The notes under the pieces were generated by a model, which was given only the letters and a program-made list of their open reading frames with translations, was not told where the DNA came from and did not search any database. From positions 1-64,000 of the forward strand of contig BBCA01000010.1 of assembly GCA_001311805.1 (NCBI GenBank): a stretch of 64,000 nucleotides of DNA. Direction: 5' to 3'. This document shows, piece by piece, positions 53,275-63,903 of the stretch (the first letter of the stretch is position 1; each line of letters begins with the position of its first letter). The stretch comes from Lentibacillus juripiscarius JCM 12147. GTDB lineage: Bacteria; Bacillota; Bacilli; Bacillales_D; Amphibacillaceae. The translations under genes were made by a program, and so were the position numbers.

Positions 53275-53596
53275 TCACTTCAACTTTTGGAGTAACGTGT
53301 CATCTAGAGGATCAATCGGTTGACCAGCCATTTCCTTTGCTTGTTTCCAAATCTGTCCTAAATCGTGGATGACAGCCATTTTTCCTTTATTATTCATCAT
53401 TATAAACTTACTATTATTCCACTCTTTCAAAGTAATGCCATGAGAACTTAATAGGTCATTGCATATCTTGGTTCTAAGAAGTCTAGAACGTTTTTCGCTC
53501 CCTTTGGAATTGACCGGAGACAACCGTATCAAGCTGTCTCCTTTCCATATCTGTCCAGTGAATTTGTTCGATAAATTCGCCGCAAAGTATGCACAT
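53275..53596 (-). CDS. small Cys-containing protein linked to CobW
   Basis: ATG 53596 follows GGAGTGACATTGTG and begins MCILCGEFIEQIHWT with a CxxC pair. After a single-base frame break near 53545 it continues IWKGDSLIRLSPVNSKGSEK, SRLLRTKICNDLLSSHGITL and MAVIHDLGQIWKQAKEMAG. About 107 residues. I do not recognise the family; the CxxC and a further Cys could bind metal. Thirteen bases separate it from CobW, so it is probably a partner or client. ATG 53617 is an alternative start. Confidence 0.6.
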
Positions 53597-53698
53597 CACA
53601 ATGTCACTCCATTTCATAAAAGAACGCCCCAGGAACAGAAGGGTTACGTGTAGATTCACCTGAGGCACTCCATTTATATATTTATTTATTTTGACGGC

Positions 53699-54559
53699 TC
53701 AGAAAGCGTCGGCAATTTCGTTAAATGTCACCCACTTCACACCTTCATGTGAATTAAAATATTCAATAAGACGTTCATGCATTTTTAATACCTGGGGACG
53801 GCCGCTTACGTCGGGATGAATTGTCATAGGAAAAATAGCCCGATCCATATTTTCATACATCCAGTCAAACTGATCCTTCCACAGTTGCTCTATGTCACGA
53901 GGGTTTACAAATCCATGGCTGTTAGGAGATCCCTTAATATACATCATTGGAGGTAAATCATCCAAGTACCAGTTTGCCGGGATTTCTACAAGGGTTGTCT
54001 CTGTTCCTCGTTTTAGTGGTTTCATCCACTCTGCGGCGGTTTTTCCGTAATCAATTTTTGTCCATTCGTCACCAACGCGTACAAAATATGGTGAGAAGTC
54101 ATTATGCATCAAACTATGGTCATATTTAATTCCATGCTTATACAATAATTCGTTGGTAACATTCGAGAACTCCCACCATGGCGCAACGTATCCAGTTGGT
54201 TTCTTTCCTGTTAAATCTTCAATCAGGCTTATCGATTTGAGTAATACATCTTCCTCTTGTTTTGGTGTCATCGCAATGGGATTTTCATGCGAATAACCAT
54301 GTGCACCGACTTCGTGCCCGGCATCAACAACCATCTTCATTTGTTCAGGGAACGTTTCAATTGAATGTCCGGGAATAAACCATGTTGTGGTTAGGTTATA
54401 TTTTTTAAATAAATCCAGTAGTCTTGGAGCACCTATTTCACCGGCAAACATTCCTCGGGAAATATCATCTGGGGAATCCTCCCCGCCGTAAGAGCCTAAC
54501 CAGCCAGCAACTGCATCAACATCAACACCGTATGCAACAAGAATTTCTTTTTTTGCCAT
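53699..54559 (-). CDS. polysaccharide deacetylase-family hydrolase (PuuE-like)
   Basis: GGAGGGATT precedes ATG ATG. The NodB-type fold motifs are [13 protein letters not shown] (metal Asp), [14 protein letters not shown] (H-x3-H), [13 protein letters not shown] and [15 protein letters not shown] (C-terminal His). The sequence style is that of the cyclic-amide/allantoinase PuuE-like group rather than secreted chitin deacetylases, and there is no signal peptide. That suggests a cytoplasmic amidohydrolase acting on a small amide. It is in the sigma-54-type cluster with the asparaginase. The frame is intact. Confidence 0.87.
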   Translation of the reverse strand: MAKKEILVAYGVDVDAVAGWLGSYGGEDSPDDISRGMFAGEIGAPRLLDLFKKYNLTTTWFIPGHSIETFPEQMKMVVDAGHEVGAHGYSHENPIAMTPKQEEDVLLKSISLIEDLTGKKPTGYVAPWWEFSNVTNELLYKHGIKYDHSLMHNDFSPYFVRVGDEWTKIDYGKTAAEWMKPLKRGTETTLVEIPANWYLDDLPPMMYIKGSPNSHGFVNPRDIEQLWKDQFDWMYENMDRAIFPMTIHPDVSGRPQVLKMHERLIEYFNSHEGVKWVTFNEIADAF

Positions 54560-54576
54560 CATAATCCCTCCAGTTT

Positions 54577-55544
54577 TTAAGGTTGACTTACCCTTTCAAC
54601 ATTTTGTTTCATTTCAGTCCATGATTTGTTAGAAGATAACATCGTACCTAATAAAATACGTGCTTTTTCACCTGATAAATCACCAGCAAACCATGCACCT
54701 GCGCGTTCCAGATCTTTTTCCACCGCCATTTCCATAAACAGGAAGTACTTCACCACGAATACAGCGTGACGTCACAATAACAGGGATACTGTTGTCGACT
54801 AAGCGTTTTACTTCATGGGGAATTGTTTTATGAGCGTTACCGCGGCCAAACGCTTCGATAACGACACCAGAATAGCTATCTGTTATTCTTCTGAATTCTG
54901 CACCATCCATACCAATACCTAAGCGGACTAAAGCAACGGGTTTTGGGATGGTTGCTTCCAGACTTGCGGAAGGGCTTACATTTTGGCTGGCAATCACTTT
55001 CTGATTATCTACCCGACCAACTGGCCCCCAACCAGGTGAATCGAATCCTTCCAGTGCGTTCGTGTCTATCTTACGAACATCGCGGGCCGAATAAATAAAT
55101 CCTGCGAATACGACCAACGTTCCAAAATCGATAGTTTTTCTGACTGAGCAGCATAAATGGCATCCTGTAAATTTTTGGTACCGTCACTGAATGAATAGGA
55201 AGCATCGAATTGTGCGCCCGTTAGAATAACTGGTTTTGGTATGAATTAGTGACTAAAGACAAATAAAATGCTGTTTCTTCAATAGTATCCGTTCCATGGG
55301 TAATGACAACACCTGTAACGTCCGGATTTTTTAAAGCTTTCGTGACATCGTTTGCAATTTTAAATAATGTTGAATAATCGAATGTATAGCTGCCGATTGT
55401 CACAGATGATGTCACCTTCACATTACTTTCGATTCCTAATTGTGTCATCAAATGCTGACCCGAAAGAGTTGCTGATACATCACCGTTTTCATGGGGAAGG
55501 GAGGCAATGGTTCCTCCAGTTGTAATCACCTGTACATGTCCCAA
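54577..55544 (-). CDS. L-asparaginase family protein
   Basis: The N-terminus [19 protein letters not shown] contains the catalytic TGGTIA Thr, and [17 protein letters not shown] contains the second signature with T-D. Later segments are [25 protein letters not shown] and [14 protein letters not shown]. Frame breaks near 55240, 55130 and 54730; the true C-terminus is reached at 54577 ([15 protein letters not shown]). It hydrolyses L-asparagine or a related amide to the acid and ammonia. First gene behind the sigma-54-type promoter. No signal peptide is seen, so probably cytoplasmic. Confidence 0.87.
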
Positions 55545-55665
55545 ACGAATTTACTCCACCTTTCCTGATGGTGACGTTTCATCATATATTAAATATTGTT
55601 CGCCTAATCTAACTTTGAATTTTTTATCCCCCTTTTAGAGCGTATTATTGACTTCATATTTTATT

Positions 55666-55681
55666 AGCAAATTTCATGCCA
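55666..55681 (-). promoter_or_regulatory. sigma-54 (-24/-12) promoter
   Basis: Read on the minus strand, TGGCATGAAATTTGCT fits the TGGCAYR-N4-TTGCW consensus perfectly, with GG and GC at the required 10-base spacing. It lies about 120 bases upstream of the asparaginase start and faces away from the sigma-54 activator gene at 55869. Confidence 0.8.
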
Positions 55682-55868
55682 AAATGACCGGATAACTCTA
55701 AATAGAATTGATGTACTGTTAAATGGGGATTTAATGGAAAGCAAGTCAATTATTCTAATGATTTTGTTATTTTTTCATGCATTATTGCAATGCTATATTC
55801 CAATTGCATGAAAGTGTGGAAAAGTTTATAATAATTATATCGAAATCTATAGTCAGGGGCGATTACAA

Positions 55869-57350
55869 TTGAAGCAAGCTTCCTCTCATATATCAGATAG
55901 AATGCCCTCATTAAATAACCAATTAAAGCAAGAAGTTGAACTATATCAAACGGCAATTGATGATTTACAGGCAATCTTTGATAATTCATATGATGTGCTT
56001 TATGTTGCTGACGGGAAAGGAAAAACGTTGCGTGTCAGTTCGGCTTGCCAGGTATTATGGGGTGAAGAACCTGAGGACTTAATTGGAAAATCAGTCTATG
56101 AACTTGAGGAAAAGGGAATTTTTCAGCCATCTGCTACTCGGATTGCGCTTGAACAGGGGAAAAAGGTTCACATTATCCAACGTACAAAGGAAGGCCGGAC
56201 TTTAATGGTTGTCAGTACGCCCATTCGTGACTCGGAAGACAATATAACACGTGTTGTCAATGCTTCCCGGGATATGACAGAATCTCATAAACTGGAAGAA
56301 GAGTTAAATGAGATGAAAATGTTGATAGATGGCTATCGCAACCAGCTATCCAGGCCTGGAACAAATAGCCAAGATAAACTTATTTATCGAAGCAGGTCGA
56401 TGAATGACATTATTTCAATTCTACCTCGGCTTGGTACGGTTGATTCAACAGTTCTGATTACAGGTGATTCGGGTGTTGGAAAAGAGGTTGTGGCAAATTA
56501 TATTCATGAAAATAGTCCAGGAGACGATAATCCATTTATTAAAATAAATTGTGCGTCGATTCCCGAAGCATTATTGGAAAGTGAACTTTTGGCTATGAGC
56601 AAGGTGCGTTTACTGGGGCCGGTAAAAAAGGAAAAGCAGGACTTTTTGAATTAGCGAATGAAGGAACACTTTTTCTTGATGAAATTGGGGATATGCCGTT
56701 ACAACTGCAAGGCAAGCTATTGCGTGTATTGCAGGAGGGCGAATTTATGCGAATTGGTGGACAAAACCCATACACGTAAAAGTCCGAATTATCGCGGCTA
56801 CGAATCAGAACTTGGAAGAGAAAATAAAGGAAAACTTGTTTAGAAGGGATTTATTTTATCGGCTCAACGTTATTCCTATTGACATACCGCCTTTACGTGA
56901 TCGGAAAGAAGATATATTTCCACTTATTCAACATTTTTTGGAAGGGTTTTCATCAAAGTTTAATATGAAAAAAGTTTTATCTCAAGATGTTATTAACCTT
57001 TTAGAGGAATACTCATGGCCTGGTAACGTACGTGAATTAAAAATATTGTTGAGCGAATAGTTGTTATTTCTAATTCACAGGAAATTAACCTGGAAACTAT
57101 TCCTAGTTATATTAAGGATTCTTTTGTTAAACAGAAGAAATCCCCTCTCATTTTCCATGAGGATAGGGGTTCGAATGGTAGCGAAAGCATTATTCCGTTA
57201 AAGGAAGCGGTCATGCAGACAGAAAGTCACTTTATTCAAAGAGCAGCCCGGCAATGTTCCAATCTAACACAGATGGCACAACTATTAGGTGTGAATCAAT
57301 CGACCGTATCCCGTAAAATGCAGAAATATGGTTTGTTGGATAAGGAGTAA
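55869..57350 (+). CDS. PAS-containing sigma-54-dependent transcriptional activator
   Basis: AGGGGCGATTACAA precedes TTG 55869. Order: an N-terminal PAS domain ([32 protein letters not shown]); a sigma-54 AAA+ domain with Walker [19 protein letters not shown], the sigma-contacting [13 protein letters not shown] (visible when one base is restored near 56588), [11 protein letters not shown] (Walker B), [14 protein letters not shown] and [11 protein letters not shown]; and a Fis-type helix-turn-helix ([20 protein letters not shown]). Indels also lie near 56765 and 57045. RocR-like activators of this type sense a catabolite and switch on a divergent sigma-54 promoter, exactly the arrangement here. 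Confidence 0.88.
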
Positions 57351-57636
57351 TCGTTGTCCATTCCGTGATTTCAAATTATGCTATTTAAGGGGAGTCGAAC
57401 AGGTGAAGGAGTTCTTTTATTGTATATTTCACGGAAAATACGGACTGAAGTTTGCTGATAGTGGAATTTTGCTAGCAGAATTCCACTATCAGAGTATTCC
57501 TTTCTGGTTTTTGGGTTTTATCTTTAATCTAGTGCTAAAATATATTTGGTCGCCAAAAGAATTTATTGAATGCCACTTCCTTATTGAATTCTATACCGTT
57601 TCTTTTGTATTAGATTGTATATGTCATGCCAGGGTT
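57351..57636. other. intergenic region
   Basis: About 285 bases without a supported gene. TAGTGGAATTTTGCTAGCAG and GAATTCCACTATCAG (about 57460-57495) form an imperfect inverted repeat (ATAGTGGAATT/AATTCCACTAT) that may terminate the activator gene. Confidence 0.45.
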
Positions 57637-58190
57637 TTATTCTCTCAAATGCGGAACTTGCTGCAAGTACATCTTCATCTGCGTATCTCTTTCCGATAAT
57701 TTGCATTCCACTGGTAGTTTACTATCACTCAATTCTTGTTGTGAACGATTGATCCCTAAATCAACCTTCTCGACATGAGCACCCATATCTTCAAAAGCTT
57801 TTGCAGAATTTGTTATAACGTTCTTAACCTCTTGATCTACAGGAAAGACATCAAAGTTAGGACTGTAAGCAATTTTCCACCCTTTTATTGAGCGCCCCAG
57901 TGCCCTACTAAAATCATAATCCGTATCAAGACTAAAAGGATCTCTCGGATGATAGCCACTTAATGCATTTAATCCAATAGCCGCATCCTCAACATTTCTT
58001 GTTAATGTTCCTTCAAATAGAAAAATGTTGCCGGCACCGAATGCATTAGGGCGGGATACGAAAGGAACTCTGCCAAAAGAAGCCTTATAGCATATAATCC
58101 ACACCACGATGCAGGGATTCGGATGAACCGCCCCCATCAGTTCCAACTCGATGTGCTCCCATCCCTATGCCACCAGGAAGTGAAAAAACA
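57637..58190 (-). pseudogene. amidase remnant 1 (middle part)
   Basis: On the minus strand, LPGGIGMGAHRVGTDGGGSS, then (after frame changes) YKASFGRVPF, EGTLTRNVEDAAIGLNALSG, GWKIAYSPNFDVFPVD and FEDMGAHVEKVD are the amidase-signature middle section including the second Ser region. The N-terminal Lys segment and the C-terminal third are absent. It is a decayed gene, homologous to but distinct from the fragment at 60598. Confidence 0.75.
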
Positions 58191-58366
58191 GCAAACACGC
58201 CTATGTGGAGTACTGTGCTAGGTACTTTAGCAATTCATGATTGAAAGGAAGGCTTGAAAAGGTATGTTTAAGGGGGTGTTTTAGCATTTTAGGTTTAAAT
58301 TCATTGCTATTTAGGGTAAAATGTATTTATTAAGGTCGGAAGGTATATTTAAAGGAGGGAATGGTA

Positions 58367-59565
58367 TTGGGGAAACTTCGCTCAAATGATGTATTCAAAC
58401 CGGGATCATTTCCTAAATACACATACGTTTCCAGGATGTCTGCGGGTTTTAACTTCACGTACGAATTACGTTTAACACAAGCCATGAATACTCCCGGATA
58501 TCTGACATCTATTATTGGACCATCGAAAACGGGGAAGACGGTCTTATCTGAAAAAGTAATTGGAATAGAAAACATTGTATCATTAACAGGCAGCGATTTT
58601 AAAGATGGAATGGAATTTTGGTCAATTGTCGCAAATAAGGTAGGTTTATCCCTTGAAGGAGAATACTCAGAAACGGCTTCACTGAAAGGCACAGATACCA
58701 ATCCTGAGGATAAATCGGTCTCTACTAAAGAAAGGTTTGTCTCAAGTAAAGATAAAGTCATTCAGCACTTTGAGGAAAATAACCTTGTATTAGTTATCGA
58801 TGATTTTCATTATGCGCCTGAAAAATTACAGTTAGATATAGCTTATCAGCTGAAAGATGTCATTAGAAGAGAGTTTAAAGCAGTAGTCATATCCCTCCCC
58901 CATAGGGCAGATGATGCAATTAGAAAAAATCCTGATTTGAGTGGCAGGTTAAACTTAATTAATATTGAACCTTGGCAAGAAAACGATTTAAAAGAAATTG
59001 CTGTTACCGGTTATGGACAGCTTGGAATTGAAATAAGTGATCAGTTTGCATCCAGAATGGCTTTAGAAAGTCTAACATCGCCTCAATTAATGCAGTCAAT
59101 ATGCTTGAATCTGGCTATTATTTTAAAGACTGATGAAGAAGACATAAAGAAAATAAACGATCAGAAAAAATTAGAGGAATGTTTCCGTTTCACTACCAGT
59201 AATTTACCATATCAAGAAGTAGTGAAAAAATTAATGGCTGGACCGCCAACAAGAGGACAAAGAAGGAAAAAATACCAGTTGGAAAGTGGAAATGAAGAGG
59301 ATATATACTATCTTTATTAAAAGCAATTGCTCTGGACCCGCCCGTTGTCAGAATTTCCTTGGACGAAATGAAAGAAAGAATTGATCGACTAACAACCGGC
59401 TCAAAAGAGAAAATTGAGAGAGCCAAAATTAGGGATACGCTTCAAAAAATACATGATATTATGCTTGCCAATGGACAGATTTATCAAGTTTTTGAATGGA
59501 AAGACAATCAAATATATATTCTTGACCCCCTATTCCTGTTTTACCTTAGATGGGGTACGTATTAA
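58367..59565 (+). CDS. AAA/STAND-like ATPase of a two-gene module
   Basis: TTG 58367 lies 8 bases after AAAGGAGG. The protein of about 399 residues has an N-terminal loop, Walker A SIIGPSKTGKTVLSEKV, a Lys/Ser-rich insert, Walker B NLVLVIDDFHYAPEK, a sensor-like FKAVVISLPHRADD with an Arg in NPDLSGRLNLINIEPW, a helical lid (LTSPQLMQSICLNLAIIL) and a C-terminal winged-helix-like part (TLQKIHDIMLANGQIYQVFE). One base is missing near 59303. Its stop lies 14 bases before the nuclease start, so they are co-transcribed. I infer a regulatory or sensor ATPase; no known named system was recognised. Confidence 0.78.
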
Positions 59566-59579
59566 TTAGAGGGGGGATT

Positions 59580-60424
59580 TTGGCTAAAGTTACATTAAAA
59601 AAGGATACAAATACGGCCGTGCAGGAAATAAGCCATAAGTTAGATGATTTAGATAAATTAATAGATATATATGGGAAAAAGAAAGAAATCCTGACTGAAT
59701 TTGAAAATTGGAGAAACGATGTCAAGAGGACGTTGGACGGAAATTTTTTATGACCAATCGATAAGCAGAGATTTTCTGATTGAAACAAAAGTACTTCCGA
59801 ATAAATTTTCGGATACTGAAAATGTGAAGAAAATCGATGAAGCATTATATAAGGGAAAGAGTTATTTGAGGAATCTGAACACTGACATTCAATTGGATAA
59901 ATATTTACCGCGGGTCAATCATGATTCAATAGAAAAAACAACAGCTGTAGCAATTATTAGAAAGATACTACGAAACTTTTTATAAACATATTAAAGCCAT
60001 GTATCAAGATGAGGTTCATGGTAACGGTAAAATTAAAAAGGAAGATCTTGATAAGATTAAAATTGGCAACGAATACGATGTTCAGCGCATATTGTACTCC
60101 CTGATTCGGCCAATATTTCCAAATGCCAGGTTAGAGGTTGCAGATGACGCTGGTTACAATTCAGTGCGTTATGATATTGCCCTACATGAATACGGAATTG
60201 TAATAGAGGTTAAATGTACACGGCCAACCATGACTGAACGTAAGCTGACGGAGGAATTAGGTGCGGATTCTTTTCATTACAAAGCCGATCACCTATTTTT
60301 GTTTATTTTTGATAAAGAGAAGTTAATAGAAAACCCCGATGTTTTCGCAAAGTCATTTCAGAGGCAAAAAGCGGATTTTGGGAAAGAACTCGAAACAGTT
60401 GTGGTTCAAGAGATTACATTCTGA
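59580..60424 (+). CDS. PD-(D/E)XK nuclease, DpnII/MboI-like
   Basis: TTG 59580 follows AGAGGGGGG. A coiled-coil N-terminus (QEISHKLDDLDKLIDIYGKK) and a helical middle (YDQSISRDFLIETK, VKKIDEALYKGKSYLRNLNT) lead to a C-terminal nuclease domain: DVQRILYSLIRPIFPNARLE, SVRYDIALHEYGIVIEVKC (D..ExK catalytic core), LTEELGADSFHYKADHLFLF and IENPDVF. This matches my memory of the REase_DpnII-MboI-like family often paired with ATPases. Single-base indels near 59720 and 59980. About 282 residues. Predicted effector that cuts DNA when released or activated by its partner. Confidence 0.75.
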
Positions 60425-60476
60425 TTTGGTTCTATGTTTTGTGCATGTCACCATCCGAGTTATAGACCATTAGAAA

Positions 60477-60516
60477 GGCCATGAAATTGGTAATAAACAA
60501 TTTCACGGCCCTTTTT
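60477..60516 (+). terminator. terminator of the ATPase-nuclease module
   Basis: GGCCATGAAATTG pairs with CAATTTCACGGCC (one mismatch), followed by TTTTT. Confidence 0.85.
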
Positions 60517-60597
60517 GAGCAGTTAAGTAATAGTCCAGCTTAGCGTTGTAAAGTTACTTTGTTAGCCATGACATATTCTACAAACAATACCTAATAA

Positions 60598-61240
60598 TTA
60601 AATTTCCGGCCAGTGATGTGCCCATGGTTTAGCTGTCTCAAAAGCTGCAGAAGAACGCAGAACTGTTGCATCATTGAGATGGCGACCAACTATTTGTAAT
60701 CCTATCGGTAGTCCGTCTTCCGTCCAGCCCGCTGGAACGTTTGAAGCTGGTTGGCCTGTCATATTAAACGGAAAAACAAACGATAACCAATGTGATTCAG
60801 AAACATTTTTTCCATCTATCTGTGTTGGACCATTAATACCTACTTCGAATGGTGGAACTGCTAATGTTGGCGTTAATAGAAGGTCATAATTTTCCATGAA
60901 TTTTCTCATTTTTATATTTACTTCTTGCCGGAGCATGTGTGCATTTGTTAGTTGTTTTGCAGTCCACTCGATATTAATAAAATCTTTCGTTGTTGGTCCC
61001 AAGATGTTCTCATTATTCTTCATAGCTTCCCTTAGTCCAGCTAAATCTGTATCGCGGGCAACGAGCGTCCAAAATTCTTCCCCTGTCACTTTAAAACCGG
61101 GATTTACTTCTTCTACATGGCATCCAAGCTGCTCAAAGACTTTAACTGCTTCTTCTGTGATTTTTCTTACCTGTGGATCAACAGCGGCATGGCCTAGATC
61201 TGGGCTCCAGGCAATTTTAAGTCCTTTAATATCTTGATTC
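60598..61240 (-). pseudogene. amidase remnant 2 (C-terminal half)
   Basis: Minus-strand frame: IKGLKIAWSPDLGHAAVDPQ, FEQLGCHVEEVNPGF, LLLTPTLAVPPFEVGING, MTGQPASNVPAGWTEDGLPI and GLQIVGRHLNDATVLRSSAA, ending PWAHHWPEI. This is the complete C-terminal half of an amidase-signature enzyme. The catalytic Lys and Ser half is missing upstream, where the frame runs into unrelated AT-rich DNA. Inactive. Confidence 0.82.
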
Positions 61241-61552
61241 TTAATAATAACAAAAAAAGTTCCTTCATCCTGCGCTTTGTTCAATAAAATGGAAACCCAC
61301 AAATAGCAACTTATTATCTGAATATAATGGACTAATAAATATTGGTAATTTTGGCATGTTGTTGCCATTATCATCCAGTGCTATTATATTTATAAGGACT
61401 CATCCCCTATCAAATCAAACCATCTAACACTTATTTTCTTTAAAACGACCCACATTCTCAAAGAAGAAATGAAAACATGGGGGCTTGTTCTCGTTACTGG
61501 TATTCTATTTCGAAGACTTTTTAAAAATTTTAAAAGCACAAGGAGGAAGAAA

Positions 61553-62844
61553 ATGAGTAACAGAAAAAGAGTTTGGTTTGAAGAAGCCGGTCGTAGGTTA
61601 GATCCAGGTTTAGTAGAACAATTAAGGATGAAACGAAAAGAGGATCCTTACGAGACAAGTAAAGAAAGACTGCCAGTAATTGTATATTATTCAAAAGACT
61701 CCGATGACAACAAGAAGAAGGACCTGTTTACAGCTTGCCAAGCAGATAATAACAGCAAGCTAGACAAAGACATTGGTCGAATGGCTTCTAGAGGAAATTT
61801 AACCCCACAAATGATCAAGCAAATTAAAGACCATGAATCTGTTGATCGTATCTTTTATGACCGTCCAGTAACCGCCCTGCTTGATGTCGCAAGTAGACAA
61901 ATTGGTTCCGTTGAACTCCAGGAAAGCGCTGGTTTAACGGGTAAAGACGTCACCATATCTGTTATTGATTCAGGTGTCCACCCTCATAGTGACCTCACTG
62001 AGACAAGCAATCGAATTGTTGCGTTTAAAGATTTTATAAATGATGAAGAAAAACCTTATGATGATAATGGACATGGCACCCATTGCGCTGGTGATGCAGC
62101 TGGTAACGGCCAACAATCTGATGGACTGTATATTGGCCCTGCACCTGAAGCATCTATTGTAGGTGTAAAGGTTCTTGATGAAAATGGAAGTGGAAGATTA
62201 TCTACTATCATTGAAGGCATCGAGTGGTCTATAAGTAATAAAGATGAATACAATATTCGAATCATCTCTCTATCATTAGGAGCCCAGGCGTTTGAATCCT
62301 TTCGAGATGATCCACTATCCATTTCAGTAGAGGAAGCTTGGCATAAAGGTATAGTTGTTTGTGCTGCTGCAGGAAATAGCGGCCCTGAACAAACAACGAT
62401 AAGTACTCCTGCCATTAACCCTTTCATTATCACAGTTGGATCTACAATGGATCAAAATACAAAAGAACGTTCAGATGATCATATTGCTGAATACTCAAGC
62501 AGAGGCCCAACAGTAGACTCTTTTGTTAAGCCGGACATTTATGCACCAGGTACAGATATTATTTCATTGTTAGCGCCAGATTCTGCGCTGGAACAAGAGC
62601 TGCCAGAGCAGGTCGTGGATGAAAACTATTTACAGTTATCTGGAACATCCATGGCAACTCCTATCTGTGCCGGGGTAGTTGCACAAATGTTAGAAGCAAA
62701 TCCTAACTTAAGTCCAAATGATATTAAAAGTATTTTAAAGTCTACTTCAGAGCCAGTACTCAACGACGTTGGGGATATATTGAAGCGGGAAGTGCAGTGG
62801 AGATGGCGACCAATTATACCGGTTATCAAAAAGCTGCTAAATAA
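61553..62844 (+). CDS. aprX: AprX-like subtilisin-family serine protease
   Basis: AAGGAGGAAG precedes ATG 61553. Peptidase S8 motifs: VTISVIDSGVHPHSDLTE (Asp), DDNGHGTHCAGDAAG (His), VVCAAAGNSGPE (oxyanion Asn) and LSGTSMATPICAGVVAQ (Ser). An N-terminal pro-region of about 120 residues precedes them and there is no signal peptide, as in the intracellular AprX of Bacillus subtilis. One base missing near 62776 changes the true end to YIEAGSAVEMATNYTGYQKA and a TAA at 62842-62844. About 430 residues. A terminator-like hairpin follows. Confidence 0.92.
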
Positions 62845-62890
62845 GGTGTCGCTGTTGAATTCCGAACTGCACCGGCTGCGTCATTAGAAG

Positions 62891-62925
62891 TAAGGGACAT
62901 CAAAAGTTAAAGTTTGGGTGTCCCT
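62891..62925 (+). terminator. terminator of aprX
   Basis: AAGGGACA (62891-62898) pairs with TGTCCCTT (62918-62925) and is followed by attaatta. Confidence 0.6.
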
Positions 62926-62997
62926 TATTAATTAGGCTGTACTTTTAATTAATCGAAGGAGGAATGAATATGAATTTATTCCCTCAAAAAGGAGAAG

Positions 62998-63903
62998 ATG
63001 ATCCCCGTAACCACCGACCGTCAGCGTATCAATACCATTCTTTCTCAGCTTAGAGAAACAAAAGCAACTATACAGAAAGACAAAAGAGAATATTATGATG
63101 AGGAAACAGATAAGCAAAAGATCGAGAAGTATTATAAAAACATCGATTTTGAAAACTCCGGTGATAACGAACTGATTCAGTCATTAAACCAGCTTCTCCG
63201 GGAAACCCATACGAACAAGGTAAGTTACGACCCGAGTGAGTATGTTTACCCTTGGGTTGATCTACGCCCAGATGGTACTCTCACCAGTATTTACTCAGGT
63301 CAAAAGAGGGAAGCGGAAGAAGTGATTAAAGAGGATTATGCAATCTCTATAAAGCGAAAGGAAGAGATTGAAAAGATAACTGATAAAAATCAAAATCGAA
63401 TAGATCATAAACTGGATCAGATTGCAAAGGATTTCAAATATAACTGTGAACATTCTGTCCCCCAATCTTGGTTCAATGAACAAGAGCCAATGCGCGGCGA
63501 TATCCATCATTTATTTACTTGTGACCCTGTCTGTAATTCTATAAGAAGCAATTATCCGTACCATGATTTTAGGGACTATAAACCGGAAGAAATGACATCG
63601 AAGCGAGTAGAGGAGCAGTGTGGAAAGGCAGATGAGGGACTATTTGAACCTGAAAATGCTAAAGGAACAGTCGCGAGAGCCATGTTGTATTTTTTAATTA
63701 GGTATCCTGACGGGATTGAATCATCTTATAAGGAAGGTATCGATACGAAGTTATTATTAGATTGGCACCAGAACTTTCCACCTACCCTTTATGAAAAACA
63801 TCGCAACCAGGCTATTTATGACATTCAAGGAAACCGAAACCCATTCATCGATTTTCCGTTGGTGCCTGTCACCACCCGAATCTTGTTGAATTATGTCGAA
63901 TAA
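62998..63903 (+). CDS. endonuclease I family nuclease
   Basis: The 301-residue protein carries YNCEHSVPQSWFNEQEPMRG, then DIHHLFTCDPVCNSIRSNYP, the His-Me-finger core of the endonuclease_1 (EndA/Bsn-like) family with the catalytic His in EH and the metal-binding Asn. GTVARAMLYFLIRYP and YEKHRNQAIYDIQGNRNPFID complete the family pattern. There is no signal peptide, so a cytoplasmic form. The true start is probably ATG 62970 (perfect AAGGAGG spacing, MNLFPQKGEDD), which needs a one-base indel to join; ATG 62998 is used as the in-frame start. Non-specific DNA/RNA cleavage is expected. Confidence 0.87.
   Translation: MIPVTTDRQRINTILSQLRETKATIQKDKREYYDEETDKQKIEKYYKNIDFENSGDNELIQSLNQLLRETHTNKVSYDPSEYVYPWVDLRPDGTLTSIYSGQKREAEEVIKEDYAISIKRKEEIEKITDKNQNRIDHKLDQIAKDFKYNCEHSVPQSWFNEQEPMRGDIHHLFTCDPVCNSIRSNYPYHDFRDYKPEEMTSKRVEEQCGKADEGLFEPENAKGTVARAMLYFLIRYPDGIESSYKEGIDTKLLLDWHQNFPPTLYEKHRNQAIYDIQGNRNPFIDFPLVPVTTRILLNYVE

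Noticed and set aside
57637..61240. Two halves of one amidase split by insertion of the ATPase-nuclease cassette
   Set aside because: The fragments overlap in homologous sequence and differ in it, so they come from two different amidase genes.
61469..61552. Upstream start for the AprX-like protease giving 28 extra residues
   Set aside because: The AAGGAGGAAG box directly precedes ATG 61553, and the extra residues look like translated leader sequence.
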